From contig DAOVQG010000198.1 in the NCBI GenBank assembly GCA_030628805.1, positions 1 through 8,944 on the forward strand: a stretch of DNA of 8,944 nt, in the 5' to 3' direction. This stretch comes from JAGMDK01 sp023128695. Lineage in GTDB: Bacteria; Planctomycetota; Phycisphaerae; UBA1845; Fen-1342. Positions 5,847 through 8,944 of this stretch are shown here, piece after piece (the stretch's first letter is position 1; every line of letters begins with the position of its first letter). The position numbers were made by a program, and so were the translations under genes. Below the pieces are notes generated by a model, which saw only the letters and a list, made by a program, of their open reading frames with translations, did no database searches and was not told the origin of the DNA.

Positions 5847-6698
5847 ATGAACAACACCGCCTCTCTCGCCGCCCGAATCGACCTGGCAACCCTCTGCCGA
5901 ATGAAAGCCGAGCAGCGCAAGTTCGCCATGCTGACGGCCTACGATTATCCGACCGCCGCCCTGGCCCAGGCGGCCGGGGTGCACGCCCTGCTGATCGGCG
6001 ACTCGATGGGGACCGTCCTGCTGGGGCACCCCAGCACGCGCTCGGTCCCCTTAGCGCTGATGCTCACTCTCGGCGAGGCCGTCCGGCGCGGAGCGCCACA
6101 AGTGTTCCTCGTCGGCGACATGCCCTACGAAGCAGTCGCCGGCGGCGAGCAAAACGCGGTGACGGCCGCGAAACGCTTCCGGGACGAGGCCGGCTGCGAC
6201 GCGGTTAAATTTGAAGCCGCGCCCGAGGACGATCGACTGGTCGCCCGCCTCACGCAAGCCGGTATCGACACGATCGCGCACCTGGGACTGCGCCCGCAGC
6301 AGGTGACCTCACCCGACGGGTATCGGGCCCAGGCCCGCGATGCGGAATCGGTTGAGAGGCTCGTCGCCGACGCCCGCCGAATGGTCGCCGCCGGCGCGGT
6401 CATGATCCTGCTTGAGGCCGTGCCGGCGGAGGCCTCCCAGGCCGTGGTGGCGGCGGTCAGCGTGCCCGTGATCGGCTGCGGCGCCGGGCCGGCCTGCGAC
6501 GGGCACGTGCTGGTGACGCAGGACCTGCTGGGCCTGGGCACTATTCGCCCGCCCCGCTTCGTGCCCGTCCTGGCCCAGATGGGACGGATTTGCGAAGACG
6601 CCCTGCGGCGTTACGTGGAGAACATCGTCAAGGGGACGTACCCGGGCCCGGAACACGTCTATCAGATGCGAGCCGCGCCCGCGGATAAGCCTTCGTGA
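5847..6698 (+). CDS. panB: 3-methyl-2-oxobutanoate hydroxymethyltransferase (ketopantoate synthesis)
   Basis: A 283-residue cytoplasmic TIM-barrel enzyme that transfers a hydroxymethyl group from 5,10-methylenetetrahydrofolate to 3-methyl-2-oxobutanoate, giving ketopantoate for pantothenate and coenzyme A. The residues that matter in E. coli PanB are recognisable: LTAYDYP (29-35), metal ligands D52 (GDSMG), D91 (GDMPY) and E123, with K121 two residues earlier; H145 (AHLGL) and the catalytic E190 (LLEAVP). The C-terminal YPGPEHVYQM matches the family end. Departures are IGCGAG (209-214) for IGIGAG, DGH for DGQ (218-220), and PLALM (68-72) where most members have an acidic residue before the Met. 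It is about 20 residues longer than E. coli PanB, mainly at the ends. ATG 5847 lacks a good ribosome site; M19 (5901) is possible but no better. It stands alone: no panC or panD is nearby. Confidence 0.93.
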   Translation: MNNTASLAARIDLATLCRMKAEQRKFAMLTAYDYPTAALAQAAGVHALLIGDSMGTVLLGHPSTRSVPLALMLTLGEAVRRGAPQVFLVGDMPYEAVAGGEQNAVTAAKRFRDEAGCDAVKFEAAPEDDRLVARLTQAGIDTIAHLGLRPQQVTSPDGYRAQARDAESVERLVADARRMVAAGAVMILLEAVPAEASQAVVAAVSVPVIGCGAGPACDGHVLVTQDLLGLGTIRPPRFVPVLAQMGRICEDALRRYVENIVKGTYPGPEHVYQMRAAPADKPS

Positions 6699-6770
6699 TG
6701 GCGCCGCCGGTTGCCCGATATCTCTGCCACCGACCCGGGTATGACTGCTTTTCGTGGCCTGGCGTGTGCG

Positions 6771-6831
6771 GTGTGCCACTGCTCTTGAGCAGTGCCCAAG
6801 CTGTTGCCGGCCAGAAAACACACTGCTCAAG
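6771..6831 (+). repeat. REP-like palindrome with a third complementary arm
   Basis: GTGTG (6771-6775), one base, then the palindrome CACTGCTC-TT-GAGCAGTG (6777-6794). Further on, CACTGCTCAAG (6821-6831) is an exact reverse complement of CTTGAGCAGTG (6784-6794). The middle arm can pair tightly with the left arm (8 bp, 2-base loop) or more extensively with the right arm (11 bp, 26-base loop). It lies between the convergent panB and ABC genes, where it could work as a bidirectional transcript end, but there is no U-run. The rest of 6699-6943 shows no gene. Confidence 0.65.
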
Positions 6832-6943
6832 CGGATGTTCACCCTGGCCTCGATTTGAAGAACATCCTCGCGTGAGCTTATGTCAAGCGTATCCTGCCAC
6901 AATATGCAATGTATTAGTGGCTACACCGCCACCAAAAACAGAG

Positions 6944-7660
6944 CTAACATCTTACCAAACTTGACGTTGGCCCGTTCGTGATTTGCCCGTCGAGCATTTG
7001 CAGTACGCGACCGGACCGCTGGGCGACCAGGGGGTCGTGCGTAACGATGACGAGGGTGGTTTTCGCGTCGCGCTGGAGTTCGTCCAGCAGTTCGAGCAAA
7101 CGCTCGCCGTTCTTCGAATCGAGCGACCCCGTCGGCTCGTCCGCCAGCAGAATACGCGGTTCATTGGCGAGCGCGCGGGCAATCGCGACCCGCTGCCGCT
7201 CGCCCACTGACAAAGTGCTCGGCAGCGCATTCTCGCGATCCGACAAGCCGACCCGCTCAAGCAGAGACCGCGCCCGCAACCGCCGTTGGCGCGGCGGCCG
7301 CCCCGTGGGCAGCATCGGAACCTGGACATTCTCCAGAGCCGTCAGGTTCGGCAGCAGGTTGTGCAGTTGGAATATCAGCCCGATTACTGAACGGCGATAC
7401 TCGTCCGCTTCAGTGTTCGAGAGGTCGGTTAACGAACGGCCGGCCACCTCCAGCGTGCCCGCGCCCGGCCGGTCGATGGCGGCGATGAGGTAAAGCAACG
7501 TGGTCTTGCCGCACCCGGAGGGGCCGCAGATCGCGACGAATTCGCCGGAAGCGATCTGAAGATCCACGCCGTCCACCGCGCGGACCCGCCCGGCCTCGTA
7601 GTGCTTGACCAAGCCACGAGCAGAGATGCTTGCCGCCGCGGGTGGCGCGTCCTCACTCAT
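6944..7660 (-). CDS. ABC transporter ATP-binding protein, MacB/LolD type
   Basis: A 238-residue cytoplasmic ATPase that powers the adjoining FtsX-type permease. Walker A GPSGCGKTT (46-54), Q-loop Q98, signature LSVGERQ (150-156, a variant of LSGGQ), Walker B RILLADE (169-175), D-loop SLD (179-181) and switch H208 are all present, so it should be active. The length and the FQxxNLLPxLTALENV stretch (97-112) fit the LolD/MacB group, which drives mechanotransmission from membrane to periplasm rather than ordinary transport through the membrane: lipoprotein release, antibiotic or peptide export, or cell-wall control. Cargo cannot be assigned. ATG 7660 overlaps the permease stop by 8 bases, and on the minus strand GGAGG (7674-7670) is 9 bases upstream, which points to translational coupling. 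A longer frame back to 7801 overlaps the permease gene and is rejected. Confidence 0.92.
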   Translation of the reverse strand: MSEDAPPAAASISARGLVKHYEAGRVRAVDGVDLQIASGEFVAICGPSGCGKTTLLYLIAAIDRPGAGTLEVAGRSLTDLSNTEADEYRRSVIGLIFQLHNLLPNLTALENVQVPMLPTGRPPRQRRLRARSLLERVGLSDRENALPSTLSVGERQRVAIARALANEPRILLADEPTGSLDSKNGERLLELLDELQRDAKTTLVIVTHDPLVAQRSGRVLQMLDGQITNGPTSSLVRC

Positions 7661-8786
7661 AACGCAGGGCCTCCGCCGGCGAGATGCGTGCCGCTCGCCA
7701 CGCCGGCAGCAATGCTCCGAGCACGCTGAGCAAAACCGCGACCGCCAATGCGAGCAGGAACGGGGGGGCGTCGAAGACGGGTTCGATGAATAGCTCGGCA
7801 CTCGGCAGAATCGTCGCCAGCTTGGCCAGACCCGCCCCCAGCAGGCAGCCGACCAAGCAGGCGATCAGCCCCACGCCGGCGGCTTCGCACACGATCATGA
7901 ACACGATCCGCCGGCGTGCCCAGCCGATGGCGCGCAGGACCCCGATTTCCCGCGTCCGCTCCAGGACCACCATCCACATCGTGTTCATGACCACGATGCC
8001 GCCGATGACCAGCGCCAGAAATGAAATGGGCCACACCATCCCCCGGATAATCTCCAGCCCCTGGTCGACTTTGTTGTACTCGCTCGCATCGCCGACGGCG
8101 GTCAACTCCGGATAGTCGTGCTCGATCCGAGCGACGGCGGCATCCACATCGGAATCCGGCGTCAGGCGGACTTGAAACAAGGTCACCCGCCCCTCGCGGC
8201 CGGCCAGACGCTGCAAGCGCGGCAGGCTCATGATAATCGCGCCGTCGAAAAACACGATGTCGAGCTGAAAGATCCCGACGACCCGATAGGCTTCGCCGCC
8301 GATCAACACCTCGTCGTCGAGGTCCTTGTCGAGCACTCGCTGGGCGATTGTCCCCAGCACGATTTCGTCGTCCGCCCGCGGCGATCGGCCGCGAACCAGG
8401 TGTTGCCGGCGCGCTTCCATGTCCTCCAGACGCAGGCCCGTCAACAGACAAAAGGGTTGGCCTTCTATGGGGAGGATGTGCCAGAGTGTTCCAACCGAGT
8501 CGGCGATATCTGGGATGGCGTTGAGCTTGGCACGCGTCTCCTCTTCGTCGAGAACGCTGAGAAGGTCGGCGGCGGTGCCGGTCTGGAATACGATCAGGTC
8601 GGCGTCATCGAGATGGATGGTCTCGTTCACCGCGTTCCACATGCCCCGCGCCACGGTGGTAAAGGCCACGATCGCCACCACGCCCACCGCGACGCCGAGC
8701 ACCGTCAGCGTGGTGCGCACCGGACGCCGATGCATATTGCGGGTGGTCAGGCGGAAGAGCGTCAGCGGAGAGACGGGCGCAGGCAT
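7653..8786 (-). CDS. ABC transporter permease, FtsX/MacB family
   Basis: A 377-residue inner-membrane protein. The N-terminus has a positively charged stretch (RNMHRRPVRT, 16-25), then membrane segment 1 (about 26-46). A MacB-like periplasmic domain follows (about 48-245). Three more membrane segments lie at about 250-274, 295-325 and 342-362. The FtsX signature ERTREIGVLRAIG (276-288) follows segment 2, and the family ending PAWRAARISPAEALR is at 361-375. It should pair, as a dimer, with the ATPase encoded next. ATG at 8786 is chosen because it fits the usual short N-terminus; GTG at 8801 would add five residues. Neither has a clear ribosome site. On the minus strand TACAAT (8800-8795) could be a -10, which would make the message nearly leaderless. 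Upstream there is only an octamer repeat array. LolC/LolE and MacB homologues cannot be separated by reading alone. Confidence 0.9.
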   Translation of the reverse strand: MPAPVSPLTLFRLTTRNMHRRPVRTTLTVLGVAVGVVAIVAFTTVARGMWNAVNETIHLDDADLIVFQTGTAADLLSVLDEEETRAKLNAIPDIADSVGTLWHILPIEGQPFCLLTGLRLEDMEARRQHLVRGRSPRADDEIVLGTIAQRVLDKDLDDEVLIGGEAYRVVGIFQLDIVFFDGAIIMSLPRLQRLAGREGRVTLFQVRLTPDSDVDAAVARIEHDYPELTAVGDASEYNKVDQGLEIIRGMVWPISFLALVIGGIVVMNTMWMVVLERTREIGVLRAIGWARRRIVFMIVCEAAGVGLIACLVGCLLGAGLAKLATILPSAELFIEPVFDAPPFLLALAVAVLLSVLGALLPAWRAARISPAEALRYE

Positions 8787-8802
8787 CAACGTATTGTACA
8801 CC

Positions 8803-8944
8803 GGGAACGTGGGAACGTGAGGACGTGGGAACGTGGGAACGTGGGAACGTGGGAACGTGGGAACGTGGGAACGTGGGAACGTGAGAACGTGGGAACGTGG
8901 GAACGTGGAAACGTGGGAACGTGGGAACGTGGGAACGTGGGAAC
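8803..8944. repeat. Octamer tandem repeat (GGGAACGT)n
   Basis: An 8-base unit repeats 17 times, with six bases of an eighteenth, and runs off the right edge of the window. Only three units vary: GAGGACGT (8819), GAGAACGT (8883) and GGAAACGT (8907). Each unit contains the palindrome ACGT. The array ends directly at the start of the permease gene and so fills its upstream region. It is open in several frames simply because the unit makes no stop codon; it is not coding in appearance. Confidence 0.95.

Noticed and set aside
5678..5929. An 83-residue minus-strand frame across the heptamer array and the panB start
   Set aside because: Its sequence is made largely of translated heptamer repeat and antisense panB.
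6695..6964. An 89-residue plus-strand frame overlapping the panB stop
   Set aside because: The GTGA overlap looks like coupling, but the product has no recognisable domain, translates the palindromic repeat and runs into the 3' end of the convergent ATPase gene.
8803..8944. CRISPR array
   Set aside because: The units are 8 bases with no spacers, and there are no cas genes. The 59-bp repeat at 1-132 likewise has no spacers.

Overview
The window is GC-rich and bacterial. It holds seven protein genes that read well plus a conspicuous amount of structured intergenic repeat DNA. No phylogenetic marker is present. The small CII-like helix-turn-helix protein family, the many weak or non-ATG starts and the palindromic intergenic repeats make me lean to an uncultured Planctomycetota lineage. 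That is an impression from memory of such genomes, not something the sequence proves.

Layout: (1) 1-132 is a 59-bp tandem repeat (two copies plus a stub), each full copy carrying two hairpins. (2) 263-1787, plus strand: a two-gene unit, a helix-turn-helix protein (GTG start) and, 25 bp later, a radical SAM protein with a partial SPASM-like C-terminus (TTG start). (3) 1807-3585, minus strand, converging on the radical SAM gene with a 19-bp gap: an asparagine-synthetase-like protein whose glutaminase half has lost its nucleophile but whose ATP-pyrophosphatase half looks intact. (4) 3755-5383, minus strand: a response regulator with REC, GGDEF and HD-GYP modules; the GGDEF half looks active and the HD-GYP half has lost several metal ligands. 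(5) 5384-5846: a gene-free stretch with two oppositely oriented arrays of a 7-bp repeat around a small palindrome. (6) 5847-6698, plus strand: panB, for pantothenate and coenzyme A synthesis. (7) 6699-6943: convergent intergenic DNA with a REP-like palindrome. (8) 8786-6944, minus strand: an overlapping permease-ATPase pair of the MacB/LolCDE-type ABC family. (9) 8803-8944: a (GGGAACGT)n octamer array running off the end of the window.

The genes do not form one pathway. The most interesting parts are the radical SAM / asparagine-synthetase-like pair, which could modify or join amino-acid or peptide substrates although no precursor gene is visible; the apparently one-sided c-di-GMP regulator; and four separate kinds of intergenic repeat in under 9 kb. 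Two of these, 6.7 kb apart, share the same layout (GTGTG, one base, then a palindrome opening with CAC and closing with GTG), suggesting one dispersed REP-like family. I see no rRNA, tRNA, CRISPR, phage or transposase gene.
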